From positions 1 to 64,000 of the forward strand of contig NZ_JAPNTZ010000028.1 in the NCBI RefSeq assembly GCF_026626335.1: DNA of 64,000 nt, given 5' to 3'. Source of the stretch: Paractinoplanes pyxinae (lineage in GTDB: Bacteria > Actinomycetota > Actinomycetes > Mycobacteriales > Micromonosporaceae). The first letter of the stretch is position 1. Every line of letters begins with the position of its first letter. Below the pieces are notes generated by a model. It searched no databases, had not been told where the DNA came from, and worked only from the letters and a program-made list of their open reading frames with translations. Below, one piece after another: positions 17,890 to 26,971 of the stretch. The translations under genes and the position numbers were made by a program.

Positions 17890-20800
17890 TCAGCAGACGA
17901 AGTCGGGGCCGGCGATCCGGCAGGCGTGTGCCACCCACTCACCGGGACGAGCGTCCCACGTGTGCACGGCGCCGTCGGTGGAGACAATTGTGACGGTGTG
18001 GCCGTCGGCCCGGAACGCGGGATAGGTCCGCACCCCGGTCCGGGCCGGGGTGACCGCGCCGAGCGGCTCGCCGGTCCGCCCGTCCCAGACGCTGACCCGG
18101 CCGTCGGCCCCGCCCACGACGAACGTCCGCCCGTCGGCCGACCACGAGACCGGTCCGGCCGGCCCGTCGTGGGCCGGCACGGCCGGACGTACGGGTGATC
18201 CGGCCGCGTCGAGCAGCAGGACCTCGCCGTTGCGTCCGGCCACGGCCAGCCCGCGGCCGTCCGGCGCGAAGGCGGCAGCCGCGGCGGCCACCCCGATCGG
18301 CTGGTCGCGGGCCGTCGCCGCGCTCAGGTCGACGTAAGCGGCCGACCGGGCCGGCTCGGACGGGAACGCGACCACCGTGCGCCCGTCCGGGGCGATCACC
18401 GGCTGCCCGGCGGGCTCACCCGGCAGCCGCAGCAGATCGGCCACCGGCCGCAGGGTGGCCGCGTCGAGCTGGAGGACCCGGTCGTCGGTGACGATCAGCC
18501 GGGTCCCGTCGCGGGAGTAGGCCAGCCCGAGCACGGGCCGGTCGGACAGCTGCCGGGCGACCACGAGCCGGCCGGTGTCCGCGTCCCACACCCGCACGTG
18601 CCCCTCGTCGCCGGTCGTGGCCAGCCGCGCGCCGTCCGGCCGCCAGGCCACGCCGTGTCGCCGCCGATGTCCCGTCTCGATCACCACCGGCGGACGGCCG
18701 CCCCGCAGGTCGGCCACCGTCAACCGGTCGCGCGAGCCGAACGCGACGCGATCGCCGCCGGGGGCGATCACCGCCTCGGCGTCCGAGAGATCCGCCCCGA
18801 CCGGCAGCGCGCGCCTCGCCACCACCCGGCGGTCGCCGCGCAGGTCCCAGACCAGTGTCGTCCCGTCCCGGTCGCTGGTGTGCAGGGTCGCGCCGTCCGC
18901 GCCGTAGGCCAGGTCGACGACGGTGGTCGCGTGCCCGCGCAGCACCTCGGTCGTCTCGCGGGCCGGCACGTCCCACACCGTGACGGTGTTGTCGCCGGCC
19001 GATCCGGCCAGCAACCGGCTGTCCGGCGAGAACCGGAGTTGCTGCAGCGGGCCGGTGCCACCGCGGGCCAGCCGCACCATCTCTCGGCCCGAGGCGACGT
19101 CGGTCAGCACGACCTCGCCGCCGCGAGCCGTCGCCCGGGCCGCCCATCGCCCGTCCGGGCTCAGCTCGAGCAACGGGCCGGCCGCCGGCGACGACCGGAC
19201 CCGGCGGCCGGTGGCCACGTCGAAGACCGCCTCCCCGCCGGGCCCGGCGGTGTGCAGCAGCCCGCCGGGCCCGAACCGGACGACGTCGGTCAGCCACGGG
19301 ACGGCCACGGTGGACGGCGGCCGGTCCAGGGCGTTCACCGACCACACCCAGACCACTGACGTCTCGAACTCGCCCCGCTGGTAAACGACGGCCAGCCGGC
19401 GGCCGTCCGCGCTGTAGGTGGCGGCCACGGCAACCGAGTCGTAGGCCAGTCGCCCGGGCCGGACCGGCTGCACGGTGGCGCGCCGCGTGCCGACCACGCT
19501 GACGACCGGCGCGTCGACCGGCCCGGACACCACCGCGGCCTGCTCCCCGTCGGGCCGCAGGGCCACGGCCGTGGGCGCCGGCGGAACCACGGAGGGGTGC
19601 CAGGCGCCGGCGTACGTCCGGGTGTCGAACAGCCCGGCCCGGCCCCCGTTGAGCACGATCAGGGTCGTGCCGTCGGCGCTGACCGCGGCCCGGCTCGCCG
19701 CCCGCTCGGGCCCGTTGATCACGCGAATCAGCTGCGGGTTGCGGCCCAGCGCGGAGAGCAGGTCGGCCCGGTTGGCCGTCGTGTCGTCCAGGCGGACCGC
19801 CCCGGCCGCCAGCCACAACGACTGTCCGGCGTCGGCCGTGGTCCGGGCCAGGGCGCCGATCCGGCGGGCCTCGGCCGACCGCGCGGCGGCCCGCGCCCGC
19901 TCGGCCTGACGGCCGGCGTAGACACCGGCGGCGCCGGCCACGACCAGCAGCACCACGGCCGCGGCGAGCAGCGCGCGCAGCCGCCGGTTGATCCGGGCCG
20001 CCGCGGCCGTCTCGGCGTCGGCCAGCTCGCGCCCGGCGGCCAGGAACGCCTCCTCGGTGGGACTCAGCGCCGGACGGCTGTGGTCGTGCCATTCCACGGC
20101 CCGGGCCAGCCGGGCGCCCCGGTAGAGCTCGCTGCCCGGGCGGCCCATCGTCTCCCACGCGTCGGCGGCGACGCTGAGGTGCCGGCGCAGGCGCTGACCT
20201 TCCGCGTCCTCGTCCAGCCAGGACCGCATCCGCGGCCAGACCCGGGTCAGGGCCTCGTGGGCCAGGGCCACCGTGGACTCGCCGGAAGTGACCAACCGGG
20301 CCGCGACCAGCTCTTCGAGGATCCGGAGGCGGCCGGGGCCGGCGGCCAGCAGCCGGCGGGGAACGCGCCCGCGGTTGGCCAGGCTCAGCAGCAGCTCACG
20401 CAGCTCCGGTCGATCGGTGACCGGTGTCCGCTCGTACAGTTCCTCGGCGGTGTGGGCCACGGCGCCGCGAATGCCGCCGGTGGTCCGGTAGCCGGCGACG
20501 GTCAGGGTGCGGCCCTCGCGCCGGAGCCAGGTCTGGCGCAGCGCGTGCGACAACAGGGGCAGGGCGCCCGGCTCACCTTCGACGTCGCGGACCAGCAGGT
20601 CGACCAGCCCCGGCTCGAGCAGCAGGCCGGCTCGGCGGGCCGGGGCCTCGATCGCCGTGCGCAGCTGGGACTCGCGCATCGCACCGAGGACGTACAGCCC
20701 GCGCTCGGCCAGGCGGGCGAATCCCGGATGCTCGCAGACCTCACCCAGCCGGTCGGCCCGCAGCGCCACAATCAGCGGCGCCCGCTCGGCGTGGGCGACC

Positions 20801-21894
20801 AGGGCGGTCAGGAAGGCGGACCGCCGGCCGGGGTCGGTGCAGAGCGTGACCACCTCCTCGGCCTGGTCGACGACGACCGGCCCCGCTGCGGGCGGATCGG
20901 GTGCCGCGGGCCAGGGGCCGGGATGCAGGACAGTCACTGGTCCCCGCAGCTTGGCGGCCAATCCGGCCCGTACGAGCGAGGACTTGCCGCCGCCGGACGG
21001 GCCGACCACCACGAGCACGCCGGTGGCCGCGAGCCGGTCCAGGCAGGCCGCGGTGTCGTCCTCCCGCCCGAAGAAGGCCTCGGCATCGCCGACGTCGTAC
21101 GGGACCAGCCCCAGGTAGGGACAGACCGGGGACTGCCCGGCGGGTCGCCCGTCCGGGCTCAGCGACGGGTCCTGGCGCAGGATCGCGCGTTCCACGGCGA
21201 CCAGCTCCGGGCCCGGATCGAGACCCAGTTCGGCGTTGAGCACGTGCCTCGCCCGGCGCAGCCCGGCCAGCGCCTCGCCCTGCCGGCCGGACCGGTACTG
21301 CGCCTCGGCCAGCAACGCCCAGCGCCGCTCGCGCAGCGGTTCCGCGTCCACCTGGGCCCGGGCGTCGGCCAGCACCTCGGCCACCCGGCCCGCGCCCAGC
21401 GCCGCCTCGACCCGCAGCTCCTCGGCCTCGAGCCGCAGCTCGGCCAGCCGGCCGGCCTCGATGCGGCCGGGCTCCCACGCCTCCACCTCGGGCAGCGCCG
21501 GTCCGCGCCACAGGGCCAGCGCCGCGTCAGCGGCGAACAGAGCCTGGTCGGCCGCATCCAGCGCCAGCAGCTCGCGGGCCCGCTCGAGCAGGCGCTCGAA
21601 CCGGCGGGCGTCGATCTCGCCCGCGTCGACCGCGAGGCGGTAGCCCGGCGGCACGGTCTCGATCGCCGTCGCGCCGAGCATCCGGCGCAACCGGGCCACG
21701 CAGCCCTGCAGCACCTTGCGCCACGACGCGGGCGGGTGATCACCCCACAGCGCCTCGGCCAGCTGCTCCGGCCGCACGGCGTCGCCGCCCGCGGCCACGA
21801 GGGCGGCCAGCACGACCCGGTCGCGCGAGGAGGCCCGGGCCGGCCGATCGCCGTCCCCGCCGACGGTCAGTGGGCCCAGCACACCGATACCCAC
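17890..21894 (-). CDS. AfsR-like BTAD regulator with nSTAND1 ATPase and WD40 propeller
   Basis: 1334 residues from the GTG at 21894, placed directly before V-L-G-P-L-T-V, where this family starts; a GTG at 21909 is also possible, and longer starts are unlikely. Order of domains: OmpR-type winged helix (about 1-95), BTAD helical domain (about 100-245) and nSTAND1 ATPase with Walker A G-P-S-G-G-G-K-S-S. One membrane-like hydrophobic helix (A-A-A-V-V-L-L-V-V-A-G-A) comes next, then a long series of WD40 repeats with many S-P-D-G-R, A-P-D-G-R and V-W-D motifs. It looks like a membrane-tethered STAND switch with a beta-propeller sensor. Signal and targets are unknown. Confidence 0.88.
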   Translation of the reverse strand: MGIGVLGPLTVGGDGDRPARASSRDRVVLAALVAAGGDAVRPEQLAEALWGDHPPASWRKVLQGCVARLRRMLGATAIETVPPGYRLAVDAGEIDARRFERLLERARELLALDAADQALFAADAALALWRGPALPEVEAWEPGRIEAGRLAELRLEAEELRVEAALGAGRVAEVLADARAQVDAEPLRERRWALLAEAQYRSGRQGEALAGLRRARHVLNAELGLDPGPELVAVERAILRQDPSLSPDGRPAGQSPVCPYLGLVPYDVGDAEAFFGREDDTAACLDRLAATGVLVVVGPSGGGKSSLVRAGLAAKLRGPVTVLHPGPWPAAPDPPAAGPVVVDQAEEVVTLCTDPGRRSAFLTALVAHAERAPLIVALRADRLGEVCEHPGFARLAERGLYVLGAMRESQLRTAIEAPARRAGLLLEPGLVDLLVRDVEGEPGALPLLSHALRQTWLRREGRTLTVAGYRTTGGIRGAVAHTAEELYERTPVTDRPELRELLLSLANRGRVPRRLLAAGPGRLRILEELVAARLVTSGESTVALAHEALTRVWPRMRSWLDEDAEGQRLRRHLSVAADAWETMGRPGSELYRGARLARAVEWHDHSRPALSPTEEAFLAAGRELADAETAAAARINRRLRALLAAAVVLLVVAGAAGVYAGRQAERARAAARSAEARRIGALARTTADAGQSLWLAAGAVRLDDTTANRADLLSALGRNPQLIRVINGPERAASRAAVSADGTTLIVLNGGRAGLFDTRTYAGAWHPSVVPPAPTAVALRPDGEQAAVVSGPVDAPVVSVVGTRRATVQPVRPGRLAYDSVAVAATYSADGRRLAVVYQRGEFETSVVWVWSVNALDRPPSTVAVPWLTDVVRFGPGGLLHTAGPGGEAVFDVATGRRVRSSPAAGPLLELSPDGRWAARATARGGEVVLTDVASGREMVRLARGGTGPLQQLRFSPDSRLLAGSAGDNTVTVWDVPARETTEVLRGHATTVVDLAYGADGATLHTSDRDGTTLVWDLRGDRRVVARRALPVGADLSDAEAVIAPGGDRVAFGSRDRLTVADLRGGRPPVVIETGHRRRHGVAWRPDGARLATTGDEGHVRVWDADTGRLVVARQLSDRPVLGLAYSRDGTRLIVTDDRVLQLDAATLRPVADLLRLPGEPAGQPVIAPDGRTVVAFPSEPARSAAYVDLSAATARDQPIGVAAAAAAFAPDGRGLAVAGRNGEVLLLDAAGSPVRPAVPAHDGPAGPVSWSADGRTFVVGGADGRVSVWDGRTGEPLGAVTPARTGVRTYPAFRADGHTVTIVSTDGAVHTWDARPGEWVAHACRIAGPDFVC

Positions 21895-22027
21895 GTCAGG
21901 ACTGTCCACCCGGGCCGATGCGGCCGTCAACGGCGCCGATACCGCGGTGATACCGGCCCGGCGGCGAGCCGGCACCGCGGTCACCGACAAACGAGGGGTC
22001 AACACCGACGAGGACGAGGAGAACGTC

Positions 22028-22426
22028 ATGGCTACGACGGTCAAGCTCATGTCAGCGGTGCTCGCGGTCGGCGTGCTGGCCGGTGGGGCCGCGGCGCCGC
22101 GGTTCACCCAGCCGGTGGACGCGCCGCCGTGCACCCGGTTCGTGACGCCGGGCACGGCCAGCGCCGGGGAGTGGATCCCGGTGCTGGCCTACCGGCACCG
22201 GGATCGCCGGGGGCCGTTGGAGATCCGGTTCGACGGGCAGCCGGTCGCCTACCGGCTGCTGCGCTACGCCGCCTTCAGCACGCCGCAGACCGAACTGTTC
22301 CTGTCCGTCCATGTGCCCAGCGGCGCCCCGCGCGGCCTCCATGACCTGGAGTTGTACGAGCCGTCACCGACCCCCGGGCGGGCGCCGGAACGGCTGGCGG
22401 TCAGCGCCATCGTGCTCGGGCCCTGA
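22028..22426 (+). CDS. Small secreted protein of unknown function
   Basis: 132 residues. The ATG at 22028 is preceded by GAGGAG. A hydrophobic signal (about 6-25) ends near G-G-A-A-A-P. The mature part is about 105 residues, predicted beta-rich, with repeated charged strands (E-I-R-F-D-G-Q-P-V, H-V-P-S-G-A-P-R-G-L-H-D-L-E-L-Y). This is compatible with an Ig-like or carbohydrate-binding fold, but no family is recognised. It is divergent from the giant WD40 regulator and convergent with malate synthase, with a 13-base gap. Confidence 0.65.
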   Translation: MATTVKLMSAVLAVGVLAGGAAAPRFTQPVDAPPCTRFVTPGTASAGEWIPVLAYRHRDRRGPLEIRFDGQPVAYRLLRYAAFSTPQTELFLSVHVPSGAPRGLHDLELYEPSPTPGRAPERLAVSAIVLGP

Positions 22427-22439
22427 CCGCCGCGCCCGG

Positions 22440-24065
22440 TCAGACGGTGACGGCCGCCTCGGTCGGTTCGGTGGCGGCCGGGGCGCCGTTGGACAGGTGC
22501 CGCAGGTAGGCCGGCAGAGTCAGGAACTCGGGACACGTACGTTCGGTCAGCAGCACGGTCAGCAGGGTGCGAGCCTGGCCGAAGCGGCGGGCAGCGTCCT
22601 CGTCGAGGGCGCCGGTCTCGCTGAGCACGTCCAGTTCCTCGCGCAGCATCCGGCTGACCAGGGCGGCGCTCACCGGCACGCCGTAGTCGGTCGGGGTGCT
22701 CGAGTGGATCCACTGCCACAGCTGGGTGCGGCAGATCTCGGCGGTGGCCGCGTCCTCCATCAGGCCGCCCAGCGCCACCGCGCCCCGGCCGCCCAGCCAG
22801 GCCGCGATGTAGCGCAGCGCCACGCTGACGTTGTTGCGCAGCGCGACCTCGCTGACCTGCAACCCCGGAGCGCGCACGTCGAGCAGTTCCGTCGCGGTGA
22901 CCTGCACGTCCTCGCGCTTACGGACGATCTGGTGCGGCTCCTCGCCCAGCCACTGGTCGAAGACCTCGCGGCAGGTGTCGACCAGGCCGGGGTGGGCGAC
23001 CCAGCTGCCGTCGAAGCCGTCGCCGACCTCGCGCCGCTTGTCCTGCCGCACCTGGTTGAGCGCGCGCTTGGCGGCGACCGGGTCGCGGCTGGGGACGACC
23101 GCGGCCATCCCGCCGATCGCATGGGCGTTGCGCTTGTGACACGTACGCACCAGAAGTTCGGTGTAGGCCCGCATGAACGGGGCCGTCATCGTGACCTGGG
23201 AGCGCTCGGGCAGCACGACATCGGGACGGTTCTTGATCATGCTGAACAGGTAGTCCCAGCGGCCCGCGTTCAGGCCGGCCGAGTGCTCACGCAGCTCGTA
23301 CAGGATCTCGTCCATCTCGAAGGCGGCCGTGATCGTCTCGATCAGCACGGTGGCCCGGATGGTGCCCCGCTCGATCCCGAGCGCTTCCTGCGCGTACACG
23401 AAAACGTCGTTCCACAGCCGGGCCTCGAGATGCGACTCGAGCTTGGGCAGGTAGAAGTAGGGGCCGCTGCCGCGCTCGAGCTGACGCTGCGCGCAGTGGA
23501 ACATGTAGAGGCCGAAGTCGAACAGCGCCGCCGAGACCGGCCGCCCGCCGATGCGCAGGTGGCTCTCGGGCAGGTGCCAGCCCCGCGGCCGCACCATGAT
23601 GGTCGGGAGCCAGCCGTTGACCCGGTACTCCTTGCCCTCAGGGGTGGTGAAGTCGAGCTTGCCGTCCAGCGCGTCCCGCAGGTTGAGCTGGCCCAGCACC
23701 ACGTTCTCCCAGGTGGGCGACGTGGCGTCCTCGAAGTCGGCCATCCACACCTTGGCCCCGGAGTTGAGCGCATTGACGGTCATCTTGCGCTCGGGCGGGC
23801 CGGTGATCTCGACGCGCCGGTCGAGCAGGTCGGGCGCCGGCGCGGCCACGGTCCAGCCCCCCTCGCGGACGGCCAGGGTCGAGGGCAGAAAGTCCAATTC
23901 GTCGGTACGGGCGGTACGCCGCCGCCGGCGTCGGTCGAGCAGCTGGACGCGGCGGGCGCCGAACTCGCGGTCGAGCGCCACGACGAACGCGATCGCCTCG
24001 GGGGTCAGGATCTCGGCGTACCGGCCCCCGGTCGTGCCCGTGACAGTGATTTCCTCGGTGCCCAT
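22440..24065 (-). CDS. aceB: Malate synthase A
   Basis: 541 residues, the usual length for malate synthase A. It condenses glyoxylate and acetyl-CoA to malate, the second step of the glyoxylate shunt. Conserved blocks include M-A-D-F-E-D-A-T-S-P-T-W-E-N, the substrate loop R-P-R-G-W-H-L-P-E, L-P-K-L-E-S-H-L-E-A and L-I-E-T-I-T-A-A-F-E-M-D-E, and the late catalytic region L-M-E-D-A-A-T-A-E. The ATG overlaps the isocitrate lyase stop (TGATG), so the pair is translationally coupled. Expression is probably controlled by the adjacent RamB. Confidence 0.95.
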   Translation of the reverse strand: MGTEEITVTGTTGGRYAEILTPEAIAFVVALDREFGARRVQLLDRRRRRRTARTDELDFLPSTLAVREGGWTVAAPAPDLLDRRVEITGPPERKMTVNALNSGAKVWMADFEDATSPTWENVVLGQLNLRDALDGKLDFTTPEGKEYRVNGWLPTIMVRPRGWHLPESHLRIGGRPVSAALFDFGLYMFHCAQRQLERGSGPYFYLPKLESHLEARLWNDVFVYAQEALGIERGTIRATVLIETITAAFEMDEILYELREHSAGLNAGRWDYLFSMIKNRPDVVLPERSQVTMTAPFMRAYTELLVRTCHKRNAHAIGGMAAVVPSRDPVAAKRALNQVRQDKRREVGDGFDGSWVAHPGLVDTCREVFDQWLGEEPHQIVRKREDVQVTATELLDVRAPGLQVSEVALRNNVSVALRYIAAWLGGRGAVALGGLMEDAATAEICRTQLWQWIHSSTPTDYGVPVSAALVSRMLREELDVLSETGALDEDAARRFGQARTLLTVLLTERTCPEFLTLPAYLRHLSNGAPAATEPTEAAVTV

Positions 24066-25414
24066 CAGAACTGCTCCGTCTCGGTCGAGCCCTTGAGGGC
24101 GGTGGTGGAGCTCTCCGGGTTCAGCGCGGTCGAGACGGCGTCGAAGTAGCCGGTGCCGACCTCGGCCTGGTGCTTGGTCGCGGTGTAGCCGTCCTGCTCG
24201 GCCGCGAACTCGGCCTCCTGCAACTTCACGTACGCGGTCATGCCCGACTCGGCGTACCCGCGGGCCAGCTCGAACATCGAGTGGTTGAGCGCGTGGAAGC
24301 CGGCCAGCGTGACGAACTGGAACTTGTAGCCCATCGCGCCGAGCTCCTTCTGGAACCGCGCGATGTCGGCGTCGTCCAGGTTCTTCTTCCAGTTGAACGA
24401 GGGCGAGCAGTTGTAGGCGAGCATCTTGCCGGGGTGCTCCTTGTGCACGGCCTCGGCGAACGACTTGGCGAACTCCAGATCCGGCTTGCCGGTCTCGACC
24501 CACAGCAGGTCGGCGTAGTCGGCGTAGGCCACGCCGCGCGCGATGGCCGCCTCGGGGCCGCTGCGCACCCGGAAGAAGCCTTCCGCCGTACGCTCGCCGG
24601 TGATGAACGGCCGGTCGCGCTCGTCCACATCGGTGGTCAGCAGGTCGGCCGCCAGCGAGTCGGTGCGCGCGATGATCAGCGACGGGACGCCGAGCACGTC
24701 GGCGGCCAGGCGGGCCGCGTTCAGCGTGCGGATGTGCTGGGCCGTCGGGATGAGCACCTTGCCGCCGAGGTGGCCGCACTTCTTCTCGCTCGCGAGCTGG
24801 TCCTCCCAGTGCACGCCGGCCGCGCCCGCCGCAATCATGCCCTTCATCAGCTCGAACGCGTTGAGCGGGCCACCGAAGCCGGCTTCCGCGTCGGCCACGA
24901 TGGGAGCGAACCAGTCGCGTTCGTGCTTGTCGCCATTCTTTTTGCCTGGTTCTCCGCGCCGTCCGGAGGACCAGGCGTCGGTAGCATACGCAGCGGCCGT
25001 GTCGATCTGGTCGGCCCGCAGGAGCGCGTTGTTGATCCGTCGCACCACTGCCGGCACCGAGTTGGCCGGGTAGAGGGACTGGTCGGGGTAGGTAGCGCCG
25101 GCCAGGTTGGCGTCCGCGGCGACCTGCCAGCCGCTCAGGTAGATCGCCTTGAGCCCGGCCCGGACCATCTGCACGGCCTGGCCGCCGGTGAGCGCGCCCA
25201 GCGCGTTGATGTAGTCCTCGCTGTGCAGCAGCTGCCACAGCCGCTCGGCGCCGCGCTCGGCCAGGGTGTGTCGTTCCTGGACAGTGCCGCGCAGCTTGAC
25301 CACGTCGTGCGCCGTGTAGCTGCGCTTGATGCCCAGCCACCGGGGATCGCCGGCCCACGCCCGAGTGAGGTCCGCCGCGGTACCGCCCCGAACTTCGGTC
25401 AGCTGATCAGTCAT
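24065..25414 (-). CDS. aceA: Isocitrate lyase
   Basis: 449 residues. It splits isocitrate into glyoxylate and succinate. The catalytic motif K-K-C-G-H-L-G-G-K is present with Cys213. [21 protein letters not shown] and V-H-W-E-D-Q are all intact. A stretch of about 20 residues (about 145-167, [12 protein letters not shown]) makes it longer than well-studied enzymes of about 430 residues, and looks like a surface insertion. First gene of the aceA-aceB operon, divergent from ramB. Confidence 0.96.
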   Translation of the reverse strand: MTDQLTEVRGGTAADLTRAWAGDPRWLGIKRSYTAHDVVKLRGTVQERHTLAERGAERLWQLLHSEDYINALGALTGGQAVQMVRAGLKAIYLSGWQVAADANLAGATYPDQSLYPANSVPAVVRRINNALLRADQIDTAAAYATDAWSSGRRGEPGKKNGDKHERDWFAPIVADAEAGFGGPLNAFELMKGMIAAGAAGVHWEDQLASEKKCGHLGGKVLIPTAQHIRTLNAARLAADVLGVPSLIIARTDSLAADLLTTDVDERDRPFITGERTAEGFFRVRSGPEAAIARGVAYADYADLLWVETGKPDLEFAKSFAEAVHKEHPGKMLAYNCSPSFNWKKNLDDADIARFQKELGAMGYKFQFVTLAGFHALNHSMFELARGYAESGMTAYVKLQEAEFAAEQDGYTATKHQAEVGTGYFDAVSTALNPESSTTALKGSTETEQF

Positions 25415-25543
25415 GTCTCTCCGTCCCTCCGCTTGCCTTGCTCGTCTTCGCTGGGAAGAACTTCACTTTCGCGGGTCCCACAAGCCCCTCTGAAGTCATT
25501 TGTGAGCAGAAGAAACGCGAAATTTCTGCTACCGTCAAAACCC
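25415..25543. promoter_or_regulatory. aceA-ramB divergent control region with inverted repeats
   Basis: This 129-base gap separates the glyoxylate operon from its likely regulator. It is less GC-rich than the surrounding genes. An inverted repeat AGCAGAA (25505-25511) and TTCTGCT (25524-25530) lies 13 bases before the ramB start codon. A second pair, TTTCGCG (25467-25473) and CGCGAAA (25516-25522), spans the middle. These are candidate RamB operators; corynebacterial RamB binds AT-richer half-sites around ACTTTGCAAA, to which AGAACTTCACTTTCGCG shows only loose resemblance. Confidence 0.5.
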
Positions 25544-26971
25544 ATGACCGATCTCGTCACCCTGGGCCAGCGTCTGCGCCATCAGCGCAAATCGAAGGGC
25601 ATGACGTTGGAGCAGCTCAGCGAGGCGGTCGGCCGGGCTCCGTCGCAGCTGTCGCTGATCGAGAACGGCAAGCGCGAGCCCCGGCTGTCGCTGCTCGAGG
25701 CGATCGCGGGCGCGCTCGGCGTCCCCTTGCAAGACTTGTTGCGTCCGGAGGCGCCCTCGCGCCGCGCCGGGCTCGAGATCGACCTCGCCCACTTCCAGCA
25801 GTCACCGGCGTACGCGGCCCTGGGTCTGCCCCCGGTCAAGGGCGGTCGCCGCCTGCCCGCGGACGCGCTCGAGTCGCTGGTCGGCCTGCACCGCGAGCTG
25901 AACCGGCTGCTGACCGAGCAGAGCGCGACGCCCGAGGTGGCCCGCCGGGCCAACGCGCAGCTGCGGATCGACATGCGCGAGCGCGACAACTACTTCGCCG
26001 AGATCGAGCAGGCGGCGGCCGAGGTGTCGCGCTCGGTGAAGCACACGACGGGCCCGCTGTCCCAGCGCGGGATCCTCGACATCGCAGCGCAACTGGGCTT
26101 CACGTTGCACTACGTGAGCGACCTGCCGGGCTCGACGCGCTCGGTGACCGACCTGGTGCACCGGAAGATCTATCTGCCCCAGGTGGCCAGCGGCAAGGGG
26201 CACGACCCGCGGGCCGTGGTGCTGCAGACGCTGGGCCACTTCGTGCTCGGGCACCCGGAGCCGGCCGACTACGGCGACTTCCTGCGGCAGCGGGTCGAGG
26301 CCAACTACTTCGCGGCGGCGCTGCTGATGCCCGAGGTGTTCGCGGTGGAATTCTTGCGCGAGGCCAAGGCCGACCGGGCGCTGGCCATCGACGACTTCCG
26401 GGACGCGTTTGGCGTCTCCTATGAGACGGCGGCGCACCGGTTCACCAACCTGGCCACGCACCACTTCGGCATCCCGGTGCACTTCACCCGGGTGCACGAG
26501 AACGGCATCGTCTACAAGGCGTACGAGAACGACGGGGTCCGCTTCCCGGCCGACGTCACCGGGGCCATCGAGGGGCAGCCGATCTGCCGCAAGTGGGCGT
26601 CCCGCACGATCTTCCAGGCGGACGACCCGTACTCGTCGTTCTACCAGTTCACCGACACGTCGTCCGGCACGTACTGGTGCACCGTCCACATCGAGTCGAC
26701 GCGCTCGGGCGAATTCTCGGTCACCGTGGGCACGCCGTTCGAGCACGCCCGCTGGTTCCGCGGCGGTGACACTTCCCGGCGTACGGTGTCCCGCTGCCCC
26801 GATCCGGCCTGCTGCCGCCGTCCGCCCGCCGGCCTGGTCGACCGCTGGGCCGGTCAGGCCTGGCCCAGCGCCCGCGTGCACTCGCACCTGCTGGCGGCGC
26901 TACCCCCGGGCACCTTCCCCGGCGTGGACGCCCAGGACGTCTACGAGTTCCTCGAACGCCGCGTCCAGTGA
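25544..26971 (+). CDS. ramB: RamB-type regulator of acetate/glyoxylate metabolism (short-chain fatty acyl regulator family)
   Basis: 475 residues from the ATG at 25544. An N-terminal XRE helix-turn-helix (about 5-65, S-Q-L-S-L-I-E-N-G-K-R-E-P) is followed by an IrrE/ImmA-like segment. There the protease-type helix reads L-G-H-F-V-L-G-H and lacks the Glu of HExxH. The C-terminal domain, with Cys-rich S-R-C-P-D-P-A-C-C-R-R, is the short-chain fatty acyl regulator domain. In mycobacteria and corynebacteria RamB represses or activates aceA/aceB and acetate genes; divergent placement here matches that role. The last 72 bases overlap the convergent EAL gene. Confidence 0.93.
   Translation: MTDLVTLGQRLRHQRKSKGMTLEQLSEAVGRAPSQLSLIENGKREPRLSLLEAIAGALGVPLQDLLRPEAPSRRAGLEIDLAHFQQSPAYAALGLPPVKGGRRLPADALESLVGLHRELNRLLTEQSATPEVARRANAQLRIDMRERDNYFAEIEQAAAEVSRSVKHTTGPLSQRGILDIAAQLGFTLHYVSDLPGSTRSVTDLVHRKIYLPQVASGKGHDPRAVVLQTLGHFVLGHPEPADYGDFLRQRVEANYFAAALLMPEVFAVEFLREAKADRALAIDDFRDAFGVSYETAAHRFTNLATHHFGIPVHFTRVHENGIVYKAYENDGVRFPADVTGAIEGQPICRKWASRTIFQADDPYSSFYQFTDTSSGTYWCTVHIESTRSGEFSVTVGTPFEHARWFRGGDTSRRTVSRCPDPACCRRPPAGLVDRWAGQAWPSARVHSHLLAALPPGTFPGVDAQDVYEFLERRVQ

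Noticed and set aside
21895-22155. Longer start for the WD40 regulator
   Set aside because: The extra residues run antisense through the signal peptide of the divergent secreted protein gene and precede the usual family start V-L-G-P-L.
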